A stretch of DNA of 64,000 nt, from contig VWYX01000389.1 of the NCBI GenBank assembly GCA_013396525.1, positions 317,674 to 381,673 of the forward strand. Direction: 5' to 3'. The stretch's first letter is position 1. Each line of letters begins with the position of its first letter. Shown piece by piece: positions 1-11,000 of the stretch. The notes below the pieces were generated by a model that saw nothing but the letters and a program-made list of their open reading frames with translations, was not told the DNA's origin and did no database searches. The stretch is from Chaetorhynchus papuensis. Lineage: Eukaryota; Chordata; Aves; Passeriformes; Rhipiduridae. Position numbers and translations under genes: made by a program.

Positions 1-356
1 CTGCCCCCGCCGGCGGCTCCGCCGCTCGGGGCTGGCGTGGGGCTGCGCGGGTGCGCGCCTGTGTGTGCGTGCACCTAGAGCGGATAATTGGAGAGGGTTT
101 CCAGAAGGTGGAAAATGTCACCTGATTCACACTGAACTTTTTAAATCTCCCCACCCCCGAGCAGACACACACACACATTAGGAGACCGCCCACCGCAGAC
201 AGCTAGGACCCCCGTATAGATTTAAAGAGAGACTGCATTCAGAGCCTGACGTTCATTCAATAGAGCGATCATAGGCAGGCTGGCTAGTGCTCGCTCCCTC
301 TCCCTACTCCCCCTCACGCTGTCTCTGCGTCTCTCTCACTCCCTGCTATACTGAGG
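1..356 (+). promoter_or_regulatory. FST: FST proximal promoter and 5' UTR
   Basis: This GC-rich sequence lies directly upstream of the start codon. It contains a short CA run (about 166-176), a homeobox-like GGATAATTGG (about 80-89) and a weak TATA-like TATAGATTTAAA (215-226). If that box is used, transcription would start near 245, giving a 5' UTR of about 110 nt. The region 3' of it is C/T-rich (about 295-345), common in leader sequences. The start site cannot be proven from sequence alone, and the promoter probably extends left of the window. Confidence 0.45.
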
Positions 357-438
357 ATGTTAAATCAGAGAATCCACCCGGGCATGCTCTTAATCCTGAT
401 GTTTCTGTGCCACTTCATGGAAGATGACACAGTGCAGG
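357..438 (+). CDS. FST: FST exon 1 (signal peptide)
   Basis: Codes [10 protein letters not shown] followed by a hydrophobic [10 protein letters not shown] core and EDDTVQ, a typical secretory leader. It ends after the first base of a Gly/Ala codon, and GTAAG follows at 439. Cleavage is expected after Ala28, before GNCW, by analogy with other follistatins. ATG 357 is the only in-frame start that precedes the hydrophobic core and matches the avian leader. Confidence 0.95.
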
Positions 439-3400
439 GTAAGACCAGACTGTTTATTCGCAGATATGTTTCTTTATTATTACTATTTTTTTCTGTCTTT
501 CGGGAATGGTTTAGTTTGCTTGCGGTGTTAAACGCCTCTCTCCAAGGTCCAACAGAATAGAAGTTAACTGTGGGCATGGGATTGCTTTGTACCGAGGTGC
601 AGAGGTGTCATTTAGATCCCTTTTTGATCCGATCTTTGCACTGCTCTGCAAAGGCACAGAGGACAGATAGGATGTTTTTAGTTTTTTACTGTTATTATGC
701 AGCATGAATGAGGAGCAGAATCGTGAGGGAACTTTCCCAGTCTCGGCTCTCGAATGAGTGCTCAAAGTTTGTTGGTAATTTAGCTCAGATTTTTATCTCG
801 CCTGGCTGACTGAAGGAGAGGTGGTGATGGAGAACCCCACGATTACAGCTGACATTTTTAGAAACCAATAAGTGGTCATTTTACTGACTTTAATATTGGG
901 ATTTCCTCCTCCTCCTCCTTACTCCCCTACTCTTTTTTTTTTTTTTTTTTTTCTGGGAGGGTGCATGTCTGAATAAATATTGGCGTTGTAAATTCTCCTG
1001 CACTGAAGAGTATGCTTAAATAAGTTGGTGGTTTGGCTTTTTTCTTCCCCGTGCGAACAAAACAAATCCGAACCTGATATTGACAACTCTTAAGAGCCCT
1101 CTTTCGACACAAGGGTATATTGATTTTTAGTTAGGGGGCTTTTCCCCTCTTCTTGACCATGTTCCAGCCACAACCTGGACGTCTTGCCACTGCTTCTTTT
1201 ATAATTCTTTCCTTTTTTTTATTTTGTTTTTTCTCTTCCCCAGTACCGATATAGAGCATAAATTAATATAACGTAGGCAATTGTAAGATGCAAAACTTTT
1301 TTTTTTTTTTTCCTAAGGGCATTGTTTGTTCAATGATTTTTAGCGAGTGGGGGGGGTATTTCCCCGCGTCCAGCGACATCTCGGCTGGCCGATCCTGACC
1401 CCTCTCTGCGGTACATTCCCATCGGAGTAAGGAGGCAGGATCGAGCCCTGGCTGGATTAGCACAGAATCAATTGGTATTGAGTTGCTGGAGAAGTCACAT
1501 TGGTTATTCACGAGAGACTCATCCCAACCAAAACGCTTCAGCTAAAAAAGGGGGAGTTGCTTGGACTAATGTTCTTGGCTTGACTCCACACATAACAGGG
1601 ATACTAGGGGAAAAAAAGGCAAAAAATAACCCCAACAAAACCCACTCTATCCGGTGTAAGGACAGTGTACTTTTCTCCGAAATGCTTGCAGGAGAGATGG
1701 CACCTATAACTTTCCAGCTTGATCGATTTTTTTAAACTCTGTAGGGACCTCCTACTCAGAGTGTCCTTGTATTTCATGTACTTTGCTCACTTTTTTTCTG
1801 GAACTCTGCTGAATTATTTTAGTGAAGGAGACATTTGTTAATAGAAACAGCAAAATGTGGAGATTTCGAAAGACTTCGCTAACAGCAAATGTTCCCAATT
1901 CGTGCAGATTGCAAAATGGGCTGGGAGTGAAACTGTGCGGCACTAAAACAATGCTGCTGTGCAGCCGCGGTGAGGAGGAGAGGGCAGGGGGAGGAGGAAG
2001 GAATTTGCAAGCGCGATTTTCTTTTTATTCCCTTTTAAATGCACATCCTTTTCAAGCCTCTGTCACGTGTCGGCAGTGCTCCTTCTGCTCTACATATGGA
2101 ATAAATACCTCCAAAAACTCTAGTTCTGTTTTGGTCGGGTATTCTCTTTCTTTCATTTTGTTTTGTTGTGTTTTGGGTTTTGTTTTGTTGTTTTCTTGGT
2201 TTGGGCTTTTTAGTTCTTTTGTGGTTTTGGAGGGGGATTTTTTTGTTTGGTTGGGGTTTTTTGCGGGGGGAGGGTTTGTTTGTTTTTTAAACTGCGCTTC
2301 CAAATGGGCCATAGTAGCTGCGGGTTATGAAACGGGACAAATAAAAGGAAACAGTCTAGTAAAAGTCACGGCAAGGCGCACGTGCTGTGTCTGGGTCACT
2401 GGTGGCCGCCACTGATCCGTCTGGGTGTCCCCCCCGCCCCCCACCCCGCAGCTGGGAACTGCTGGCTCCGGCAGGCGCGGAACGGGCGCTGCCAGGTCCT
2501 CTACAAAACCGACCTCAGCAAGGAGGAGTGCTGCAAGAGCGGCCGCCTGACCACGTCGTGGACGGCGGAGGACGTCAACGACAACACGCTTTTTAAGTGG
2601 ATGATTTTTAATGGGGGAGCCCCAAACTGCATCCCGTGCAAAGGTGAGGGGGTGCTGGCGAGCTGCTCCCTGCTGAGGAGCGGCTCCGGCAGGGGCTGGT
2701 CTCGGGGAGGAGGAGCGGGGAGGGAGCTGGAGGGGGGCAGCGCGGTCCTCCCGCTTCCTTCCTCGTCGGGGCTTTGAGGAGCGTCTCGTATCAGCCCCGA
2801 TCGAGGAAGGGACCCCCATTTCTGCCCGCCGCCTTGCATATCACGAGGAGAAGGGGAGAGACCCTTTCTTCCTCCTGCCCTCACTGGCGGAGGGAATTTA
2901 CCTCGAGTAGCGTGTCCTGGAACGGGAGGGAACGGTGGTTTTGCTCTGTGCTCTGGGTTCACGGTATCTTTTTTTCTTTAAGCAGTTTTGACACCAGGTC
3001 TGTTCTGCACGCTTGGTACTAAAGTGGTGCCTCTTTCCTTCCATCAGAAACATGTGAGAATGTGGACTGTGGACCCGGGAAGAAATGTAAAATGAACAAG
3101 AAGAACAAACCTCGGTGTGTTTGTGCTCCGGATTGCTCTAATATCACTTGGAAGGGCCCAGTGTGTGGCTTAGATGGGAAAACCTACAGGAACGAGTGCG
3201 CCCTTCTCAAAGCCAGATGTAAAGAACAGCCTGAACTTGAAGTCCAGTATCAGGGCAAATGCAAAAGTAGGTTTGCAAATCTAATCCAATCTCCCTCAAA
3301 TGCCAAAGGGTGTCTGTCTGAGTGTAGGGAGGAGTTGTTGGATGTACTTCCTCACAGGAATCAGGTTAGGAGACAGTAACTAGACCATGCTCAACAGACA

Positions 3401-5899
3401 AGGATGTAGCTGAAACTGAGAGTTCCCCATAGTGTAGCAGCATTTGTGTTCCATCAGCTATTGGAAGGCATCCTCCAGCAGCCCTCAAATGAGGAGAGCT
3501 GCTGAAGGCTTCTACCTGATCATTTGTTCTTGTTGTCACCTCTTCACTCCTCCCTGGGATCCTGGTATCTTCTACTAATCACTGTGTTTCTGTCTGTATT
3601 CCAGAGACCTGCAGGGATGTCTTATGCCCAGGCAGCTCCACATGTGTGGTTGACCAAACCAACAATGCCTACTGTGTGACATGCAATCGAATTTGCCCAG
3701 AGCCTACCTCCCCTGAACAGTATCTCTGCGGGAATGACGGCATAACCTACGCCAGTGCCTGCCACCTGAGGAAAGCTACCTGCCTCCTGGGAAGATCCAT
3801 TGGATTAGCCTACGAAGGGAAATGTGTCAGTAAGTATCTTTGGAGGAGACTGAGAGTGGGGGGAGCTTCCTCAATCACCTGTTTCAGGGTATCCAGTGTG
3901 TGTTACTGGAAGGATGTAGCTAGTGCTGGGGAGGAAGAGAGACCTCAGCAGCCTGGGTTAGTGCTCCCCTCCCAGAAGAGGAGAGCCAGAGTGAACTTAG
4001 TCCTGGAAAAAATTGCAGCAGGGATGAGGAACAAGAGGGCCTGATCCTGCTATGGCTGCGGTTGCTGACATTAGTATCCAAGGGAGAAGTAGCCTCCCTG
4101 AAATAGATGATGAGACGGTTACAATGTAATAAGGCCTCTGTATTCAGTGGGCCTGGGTTCCTGGAAACAATTGTCTTCAAGTGGTCTTGGCAAAGATTAT
4201 GTTAACTAAATTGAAAACATCTGATCACTTTTTCCTCTTTACAAATAATTATGGGGTTTGGAGACGGTGGGTGGGTGAAGATAGGCAAATAATTTCTGTG
4301 CAACCTGACATTCTGTGTTGTGAGTGATTCCAGAAAGGACTGATAGTGCAGTGTATTATGATGGAGCACCTGCAGGGCAGCATCTGCTCCCCAAAACTGC
4401 TGGGGGAACTTGGGGGAGTCTCAGGTTGCTTTTAGTTGGCATAGGTTGAGGTGAATTCCCTTTCAAATTTTGAAGACAGCTGCTCTCAGTGGGTAGGTCT
4501 AAAAATAATAGATTTAGAAATGCTGGACCTGTTGACAAATCCTGCATTCACCGCTAATTTGGGGAGCCGAATTTCCACTGACATCAAATGGAGCAGGAAA
4601 GTCATGTACAATAGGCAAATGTAATTCTGTATTCCCAGGGCCAAGCTTTGCTGGCACAGCTGTCTTTCCTCCCCCACATATAGACAGGCAATGTTGTCCA
4701 AGGGAATACTTGCTTCAGCAAAATCAGCAAGTATCATCACATCTACTACATCTGAGCTTTGTTTCTTCACAGTTCACAGGGGAAAGGGAGGATTTGGGGT
4801 TGCTTGTCTTTGCCTTGCTTTTTGCTTTGTCTTTCCACTTACCTCTAGTATTCTGTGTTATTTTTAGAAGCCAAATCCTGTGAAGACATTCAATGCAGTG
4901 CTGGGAAGAAATGCTTGTGGGATTTTAAGGTTGGCAGAGGTCGGTGCGCCCTCTGTGATGAGCTATGCCCTGAAAGCAAGTCAGAAGAAGCAGTGTGTGC
5001 CAGTGATAACACAACTTACCCAAGCGAGTGTGCCATGAAAGAGGCAGCTTGCTCCATGGGTGTGCTTCTAGAAGTTAAGCACTCTGGATCTTGCAACTGT
5101 AAGTGAGATTTTTAACTCTGCAGACACTTAAGGCTTCTGAAGGCGATACCTAGGTAATGAAGACTTACACCTTTAAACATAAGAAAGCTTGATTTATTGA
5201 TTCAAGGTACAGTAGAATATAAGTATCTATCTTTCACGCACACACTTTGGTTGCTGATAAAATGCAATAGATCTCCAACAACGAGCTGGCCTTCAAGTTG
5301 GAGTTTTTGGGGATGTTCCAAGGACAAGCCATTCTATCAGAAAGGGGTTGCCCGAGGAGTGTAATTCTAGTGACTTTTTTTGTACTTTGTCTGCTCTCGT
5401 GTGCTTTGCTGATTGCTTTATTAACACCTGGAAAAACTCTTAAGTTGGTCCAAAAGAACAAGCTTAAAGGTAGCACATGGCACCTGGTTTAGCACAGTTG
5501 CCTCTACTAACTCTCAATGAAGGACACAAAGCAATTAAACTAAAACACCAGAGCGCTTTTTATTTGATTTCAGGAATCTGCCAATAAAACCTGAGCCATT
5601 GATTCTTCAGAACTTTCTGCAGTTATGACTTCATAGATTATGTATAAAAAACCTTATTGCATAACAGCAGATGCCAAAGAGCATCTCACTACAAGTCGCA
5701 TAAAATGCAACGCTGTATTATGGCTGTTCAGAGGGCTTTGAAAACATGCACTGAGCTGCTTCTGCGCTGTTGTTGTCCTTATTTAAACAACAGCTCCCCT
5801 GTATTCCCCCATCTAGCAATTAATGAAGACCCAGAAGATGAAGAGGAAGATGAAGACCAGGACTACAGCTTTCCTATATCTTCCATTCTAGATTGGTAA
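357..5899 (+). CDS. FST: Follistatin, complete six-exon gene (343 aa)
   Basis: Coding exons 357-438, 2452-2643, 3048-3266, 3605-3829, 4868-5098 and 5817-5899 join to 1032 nt (343 codons plus TAA). All five introns are GT/AG and phase 1. The order is signal peptide (1-28), N-terminal domain (about 29-91), three follistatin/Kazal-type domains (about 92-164, 165-239, 240-316) and an acidic tail (317-343). Family knowledge: FST is secreted, binds activin A/B, myostatin and some BMPs with high affinity, and blocks receptor access. Basic residues in the first FS domain ([12 protein letters not shown]) form the heparan-sulfate site. N-glycosylation sequons NIT and NTT are visible in FS1 and FS3. The length equals my recollection of the chicken protein. 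Differences from that recollection include Ala in the SWTAEDVN stretch of exon 2 and a C-terminal ILDW instead of ILEW. No frameshift or stop is seen. Confidence 0.97.
439..2451 (+). other. FST: FST intron 1 (2.0 kb)
   Basis: Bounded by a GTAAG donor and a CCCCGCAG acceptor. It contains a TCC run (906-919), a 20-T run (933-952), a T/G-rich low-complexity stretch (about 2150-2290) and a more complex, GC-balanced block near 1340-1530 that may be regulatory. Open frames here are uninterrupted by chance and resemble no protein I know. Confidence 0.85.
2452..2643 (+). CDS. FST: FST exon 2 (N-terminal domain)
   Basis: Codes residues 28-91, beginning AGNCWLRQ. This is the Cys-rich N-terminal domain, which in the known follistatin-activin complex contacts the type I receptor site of the ligand. 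Conserved landmarks [18 protein letters not shown] and NCIPCK are intact. The sequence is markedly GC-richer than its surroundings. Donor GTGAGG at 2644. Confidence 0.96.
2644..3047 (+). other. FST: FST intron 2
   Basis: A 404-nt GC-rich intron, GTGAGG to CCATCAG. I see no repeat or separate gene in it. Confidence 0.9.
3048..3266 (+). CDS. FST: FST exon 3 (follistatin domain 1)
   Basis: Codes residues about 92-164, from ETCENVDCG to YQGKCK. It contains the EGF-like hairpin with the basic heparin-binding stretch and a Kazal-like part ([20 protein letters not shown]). The NIT sequon lies in CSNITW. It is a symmetric phase 1-1 exon. Donor GTAGG at 3267 is slightly non-consensus but matches the known exon boundary. 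Confidence 0.96.
3267..3604 (+). other. FST: FST intron 3
   Basis: A 338-nt intron ending in CTGTATTCCAG. No repeat or gene is recognisable. Confidence 0.9.
3605..3829 (+). CDS. FST: FST exon 4 (follistatin domain 2)
   Basis: Codes residues about 165-239, from [10 protein letters not shown] to AYEGKCV. The Kazal signature [21 protein letters not shown] is visible. FS domains 1 and 2 together are the main activin-binding module in this family. The exon ends at a consensus GTAAGT donor (3830). Confidence 0.96.
3830..4867 (+). other. FST: FST intron 4 with an ancient repeat trace
   Basis: A 1038-nt intron, GTAAGT to TTTTTAG. Around 4561-4602 the string TTCCACTGACATCAAATGGAGC resembles a motif common in old amniote interspersed repeats (TTCCACTGACTTCAATGGAG). 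This is a resemblance from memory only. No other feature is seen. Confidence 0.6.
4868..5098 (+). CDS. FST: FST exon 5 (follistatin domain 3)
   Basis: Codes residues about 240-316, from [10 protein letters not shown] to HSGSCN. It includes [14 protein letters not shown] and the Kazal portion with the NTT sequon in SDNTTY. Its GTAAGT donor (5099-5104) overlaps a potential in-frame stop: reading on adds Cys-Lys and then TGA at 5104-5106. That would give a tail-less, 318-residue precursor like the short isoforms known in mammals. The splice choice is inferred, not shown. Confidence 0.96.
5099..5816 (+). other. FST: FST intron 5
   Basis: A 718-nt intron, GTAAGT to CCATCTAG. It is the intron whose alternative use gives tail-less follistatin in mammals. 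No repeat or gene is recognised. Confidence 0.85.
5817..5899 (+). CDS. FST: FST exon 6 (acidic C-terminal tail)
   Basis: Codes the last 27 residues, [17 protein letters not shown] then [10 protein letters not shown], ending at TAA 5897-5899. In the family this acidic tail masks the heparin-binding site and favours the circulating form. The penultimate residue is Asp, where my recollection of chicken and human has Glu. Confidence 0.95.
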
Positions 5900-6319
5900 A
5901 AACCTCCATCACTATTGGAACAGCCATTGGGCACAAAAATCAATGTCCGTACTGTAAATAAGTGTATGCTTATTTATTTTGGGGAGAAAAAAAAAGTATA
6001 CATATAGTTGAGTCTCGTAGACATTTATTTATACTGTGTCATGTTTTATAATTTATACATAAAATGTCTGGTTGACCGTACACCTTGTTTTTTGAAGAAA
6101 TTTATTCGTTACGGGAAGAGCAGTGTTATTTATTGTGAGGTCTCTTGCTTGTAAAGTAAAGCTTTTCTTTTTTCTTGTGAACTATGAAAGTCCATTCCTT
6201 AGAGCCTACCCACATGATCTCTTCATTTCACTGATGTTAAGTCTTTTCCACTTTAACAAACTTGCATGTCAGTTTCTGTTATGTTTATTTATTGGATTTT
6301 CTTTTTGCTGGTTCTGTAC

Positions 6320-6325
6320 AATAAA
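6320..6325 (+). terminator. FST: FST proximal poly(A) signal
   Basis: AATAAA 421 nt past the stop codon, followed by a GT/T-rich stretch (about 6333-6345) suited to cleavage-factor binding. It would give a short 3' UTR that still keeps the three AU-rich nonamers. Confidence 0.5.
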
Positions 6326-6888
6326 GATCCCTCGTGTTTTTGTTTACAAGGAATCTTGACTGACCAAAAGGCGTTGTAACTTACTTAAGTATACTTTCAA
6401 GGTGCAGTGAGGCGATCTTTAAGGAAACTTCTCACACTTCATTTTCTCTGCTTCTGATCACATTACGTACTGAAATGATCTCAGTGTATTGAGAGTTTAT
6501 ACTGTACTATACAAATTTTGAACCCAAAGAAATTGGATGGGGAAGTTTGATAACAGCTACAGGCCTAACTGTAATGGGAATAAAGGTTTTATTTTATTTT
6601 TGTTGTTCTATGTTTTTGTAACATGCATAAGTGTTTTATCAGGTGTTTCCTTTAAGATGGTCTTGCAGTACCGCTTTCAAAGTTTTCTTTCCCGATCGGT
6701 GTGTTGCTAAAAGTTATATCAAAGCTTTATCAGTTCAAGTTTCTTGCTTTTCATAATAGTTTTTTTCTGATGCAATTTTATATTTTCAAACATGGCGAGT
6801 TAAATATAAATTCATTTAAATATATAGTTTTGTACTTTTCTACCATGTAAATGTGCAATGTATATAAAAGTTATAATGTGTATTTGTA

Positions 6889-6894
6889 AATAAA
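6889..6894 (+). terminator. FST: FST distal poly(A) signal
   Basis: AATAAA embedded in TGTAAATAAATGATG, with a second AATAAA at 6911. The expected 3' end is near 6905-6930. It gives a 3' UTR of about 1 kb, in the range usual for vertebrate FST. Confidence 0.5.
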
Positions 6895-7164
6895 TGATGA
6901 GTGAAAAAAAAATAAAAAGTGGAATTTTCCCTAGAGGCAGTCATCAGTCTCTCATTCTGAATGGTTCTGGTCCTCTGGATTCTTTTGCACCATGCAACAC
7001 TGTTTAAGGCCAAAACTCTCAACTCATACTGATATAAGAAACCCTATTTTCAGAGAGGGGCAGTGTCTCTAGTTCATTACTATTTAAGTCTAAGTACAGT
7101 GATAGAGAAGAAGAGATTTCTCATTTTTGTTCCCCTCTCAATGCTCCCAATAAAAAATGTTGTT

Positions 7165-8011
7165 TCACACAATCACAAAATGGTTTGGGTTAGAACAGAC
7201 CTTAAGATTGTCTACTTTCAACTCCCCTGCCATGTTCAGAGACACCTCCCACTAGACCACATTGCTCAATGCCCCATCCAACCTGGCCTTGAACATTTCC
7301 AGGGATTGGGCATCCACAGCTTCCTGGGCAACCTGTTCCAGTGCCTCACCACCCTCACAGTAAAGAATTTCTTCCTAATACCTAGTCTGAATTTCCCCTC
7401 TTTCAGTGTGTACCCATTCCTCCTTGCCCTGTCATTCCAGTTCCTATCCTAGCTTCTCCGCAGGCCCCTTCAGATACTGGAAGGTGTCTATGAGGTCCCC
7501 ACACAAACTTTTTTTCTCCAGGCTGAACAGCCCCAACTTTCTCAGCCTATTTTCATAGGAGACATGCTCCAGTCATCTTAGCAACCTCATGACCCTCAAC
7601 TGGACTTGTTCCAACAGTTTCACGTCTTTCTTATGTTTGGGACCCCAGAGCTGGATGCAGCGCTCCAGGTGGGGTCTCAGCAGAGTAGAGGGACAGAATC
7701 CCCTCCCTTGCCCTGCTGGCCACTTTCCTTTGGATGCAGCCCAGGATTCCCTTGGCTTTCTGGGCTGTGAGCACTCACTGCTGGCTCATGGTGAGTTTTT
7801 CATCAGCCATCAGCCCCAAGTCCTTCCCCACAGGGCTGCTCTCCATCACTTCTCTGCCCAACCTGTGGGTGTGTCTGGGATTGCCCCAGTGCAGGTGTAG
7901 GACCTTGCACTTGGCCTTGTTGGGGTTTGCATGGTCCCACCTCTCAGGCCTGTCCACGTCTCTCTGGATGGCATCCCTTCCCTCCGCTGCCCCACGCTTT
8001 ATCTTAGACAT
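7165..8011 (-). mobile_element. CR1 LINE fragment, 5'-truncated, minus strand
   Basis: Read on the minus strand this has the CR1 3' end. The conserved 'bird CR1' tail lies at the low-coordinate side (about 7165-7400, including the reverse complement of CACTGGAACAGGTTGCCC). Upstream of it is the end of the ORF2 reverse-transcriptase protein, with residues like [12 protein letters not shown] and EKLTMSQQ on the minus strand at 7775-8011. Several stops and frameshifts break the frame, so it is a dead copy. The 5' end is truncated, as usual for CR1 insertions. Exact ends are approximate. Confidence 0.93.
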
Positions 8012-11000
8012 CGTTTACTTTCATATTTCTAGGAGAATTTGCATATGCATTTGAATTTTTGCTATGCTTCAGATCCATTTAGATGACCAACAGAAAAAAG
8101 CAAAACAGGATCTACTTGCCTAAATTCAAGATGTGTAACAAACAGTGAAGACAAAAAAAGAAGAAATCCAACAAACAGTCAAAGAGCACACTATCATATG
8201 GAAATTATTTCTCTCCCAAAAGGAAGTTTAATTCAGAAGTTCTTTCTGGTCAGCCTATATTAAGACTGGACACTGTTTGAGACTGGCTACTAATACCAAT
8301 ACAATAGTGAATTGAGGAAAAGTAACCAGCATAAGCACAGCAGGAACCAAAATCCCATTCTGTACTACCTGGTTGTGCTGTTCTCACAAAAAAATTTCTC
8401 TATCATATTACATAAAACTTAAAAATGTACTTATGCATCTTATTCAATGATATTTTAAGTACTTTGCTGAACTGAGATCTGAGTGAAGTTGATTCACCCT
8501 TTTAGTTTAAATAAAATATTTGAAGAATTTCCTGCTATAGTCTTCTGTATATTTTCTACTATATATAAAATTCTAATTTGTTATGGATTGTTTAGCATTA
8601 TCTAAAGCAAACATAATTCACAAGCATGCATTTATAATATTATATTCACAGTAATAGCAAAAAATATTTGCCCTTCTGTTACCTCATGTTACCTCCTGTT
8701 ACCTCATTTAGACAAACAGTCTCTTTGGAAGGAAGTACATAGTGAGTAGAGCAAAGGGAGCAGGATTTTGGTCTCCTGAGGGAACAGAACCCAGAATAAA
8801 AGAGAACAGGGGCCAGGAGAACAAAGGTATGGAAAAAGAATCTATTGGAAAGCCTCTCAAGGAACTAATAATTACATGTCAATGACAGAGAAACAACCTG
8901 TTTAATAGATATAGGGACTATCAGAGAACATTTTTCTTAAATCCAGTTAGGTGCCAGCTACTTCATTTCCAAAAAAACAACAGCATTAAAATACTGGTTT
9001 TAATTGTAAATATATTTACATGTCTTACAGAGAGACTGTAGCAAAGCAGGATTTCTGGGTTCTAGTTTTATGTCCTGCTGCTGGTTCACAGGAATAACTT
9101 TGAGAACACCACCACTGGACAAATTCAAAAAAGAAACTAAAATTCCAAGAAGATATATTTTCACAAGTACATGTATGCTAAATGGCCACAAAAATCTACA
9201 TCAGGTTTTTGCTGATAAAATTATTTAAAAGCTCTGCAACTGCATCTCTCATTGCTACTGCTATTTCTATACAGCTGAAAATCTTGAAACCTACCTTTCA
9301 CCAAAGCCTTTTTGTGATGTACAGGTGTGGCATATCGCGAGAGGCTTCATGAAGTAAGCATCTTCTGAGCATGCCTACCACAGACCAGCCTCATCATGAA
9401 TCACAACAGCCCCAGAGCCTTTCTCCCAGAAACACGTCCAGAGGTTGTGGAAGCACAACAGCCAACATTTTACATAGTATCATACTTGTAGATAAGGCAC
9501 TTGTTCTTAACTTGGTAGATGCGGGTTCACTGCCAGTTTCTTTCAGAGGACATCTTTCCCACATCTCCCAAAAGTGCATCCAGCACCAACTCAAGGTGAA
9601 GCTCAGGCTGGAGAACTGTCTGTCATGCCTGCTGAAGCCATACTTCTGTATTGGACAGGAAGCAAGATTCATCGAGAGAGGATAATTTGCAACCCTAATA
9701 GGTGCTCCTTTTGAAGAGGAAGTCCTGGATTATTGCCCCAGGGGCTGCCTACACATTTTGCATTTGTAATTGAGTAACATGCATAAATAGTGCTTGAGGC
9801 AGGGGCCAGAATCCAGGTTGCTTCCCTTCCTCCTTCCCCCAGCAGGTAAGTGCCTCCATCCTTGAGCTATGAAATCATGTTTAACTCTCTGCTTAAATAA
9901 AGATTACAAATCTCAACTCTTTTTCTACATTGAGTCATAGTTACAAGAGGAATGAGAGACTACTTTTTTCTTCCTCTCTTCAAGGCTTATACATGGGGAA
10001 CTTTCTGGGAAGTGGAAATGTGAATTTAATTCCCTCAGTCTAAAGAAGGGGGTGGTTGTGTGTTTAAATGAAGAAACAAAGACGTCTGGATGCTTAAGCA
10101 CAGAAAGGTATAAGAAGCTCTGAAACCATGTGGATAAGCTCCTAAAACCAGCAGAGAAATAAATTTTCAGAAACATCTTTCTCTTCAGTGTTTTGTATTG
10201 TCTGGCATACATATTCCCCTTGCTGTAAATCACATTTCTGAAACTCCTGGATCACCATGGAGTATACTTTTGTACTGAATCTGAGGTCTGTGAACTCCAT
10301 TCACAAATGCAAGCAAAGTAACTCAGAGTGGAGTGCATGTGTTTAAAAACAGAACCCCCATTCTGGCACTAAAGTAAAATCACCTTAATTCTACGGGACT
10401 CAGCTTGAGGCATTTGAACAATAAGACTATTGCCTCGAAAGCCCTGGTTCCCAAATGTATTTGTCTGCACAATATAGGCAAAAGAGTATACTGAATTTTG
10501 ATCACACTTCAATGCACTTCTGATAGCTGTGTTCTTATGACTGACTTAAGAACAGTATCATAGACCTTTTTTGCACCTTTACCGCTTTGCTTGCCTTCTC
10601 CCTGCAATACACATCAAATAAAGCTACATTCCAAGCCTCTCTACAAATTTCAAACAGCTGCTATTTCTTTCTTTTTCTTTTCCCTTCTTTTTCTTTACCT
10701 CTTTTTTTTCTTACATAAAAATGTTTCCTTCTTTCCCTCCAAATGCGAATCAGGTGAAATGAAATTTCAGTATGCCGTGCTGTTCTCTAGGCAGTGACAT
10801 TTTACTACACAATGAATCACAAGAACAGAAACATCTGTATCTTATCCCTTTGAAGAACTAGGATTCCATGCTTTCTGGTGAAGCATAGCGTTTGTATATA
10901 GACCAAGGCATCCAAAAGGTACCACACAGGAAATTCATAACTCCCTGAAGATAAAAAATGACATATTTTGTTTGATATCCCTGTAACTCCAAGGCCTGTC

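Larger units (their letters stand above)
5900..6915 (+). promoter_or_regulatory. FST: FST 3' UTR with AU-rich elements
   Basis: About 1 kb of AT-rich sequence after the stop codon. Three exact UUAUUUAUU nonamers lie at 5970-5978, 6126-6134 and 6285-6293, with a further ATTTATTTA at 6023-6031. Pumilio-type TGTAAATA occurs at 5953-5960 and 6885-6892. Candidate poly(A) signals AATAAA are at 6320-6325, 6579-6584, 6889-6894 and 6911-6916. Such elements usually mark short-lived, tightly regulated transcripts. Which site is used cannot be told from sequence. Confidence 0.75.

Noticed and set aside
2325..2962. Long overlapping frames on both strands around FST exon 2
   Set aside because: They are shadows of a GC-rich exon and its flanks. 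Only the 2452-2643 frame matches follistatin.
9394..9685. Overlapping 92- and 104-codon frames on opposite strands
   Set aside because: Neither resembles a protein family. A moderately GC-richer stretch explains their length.
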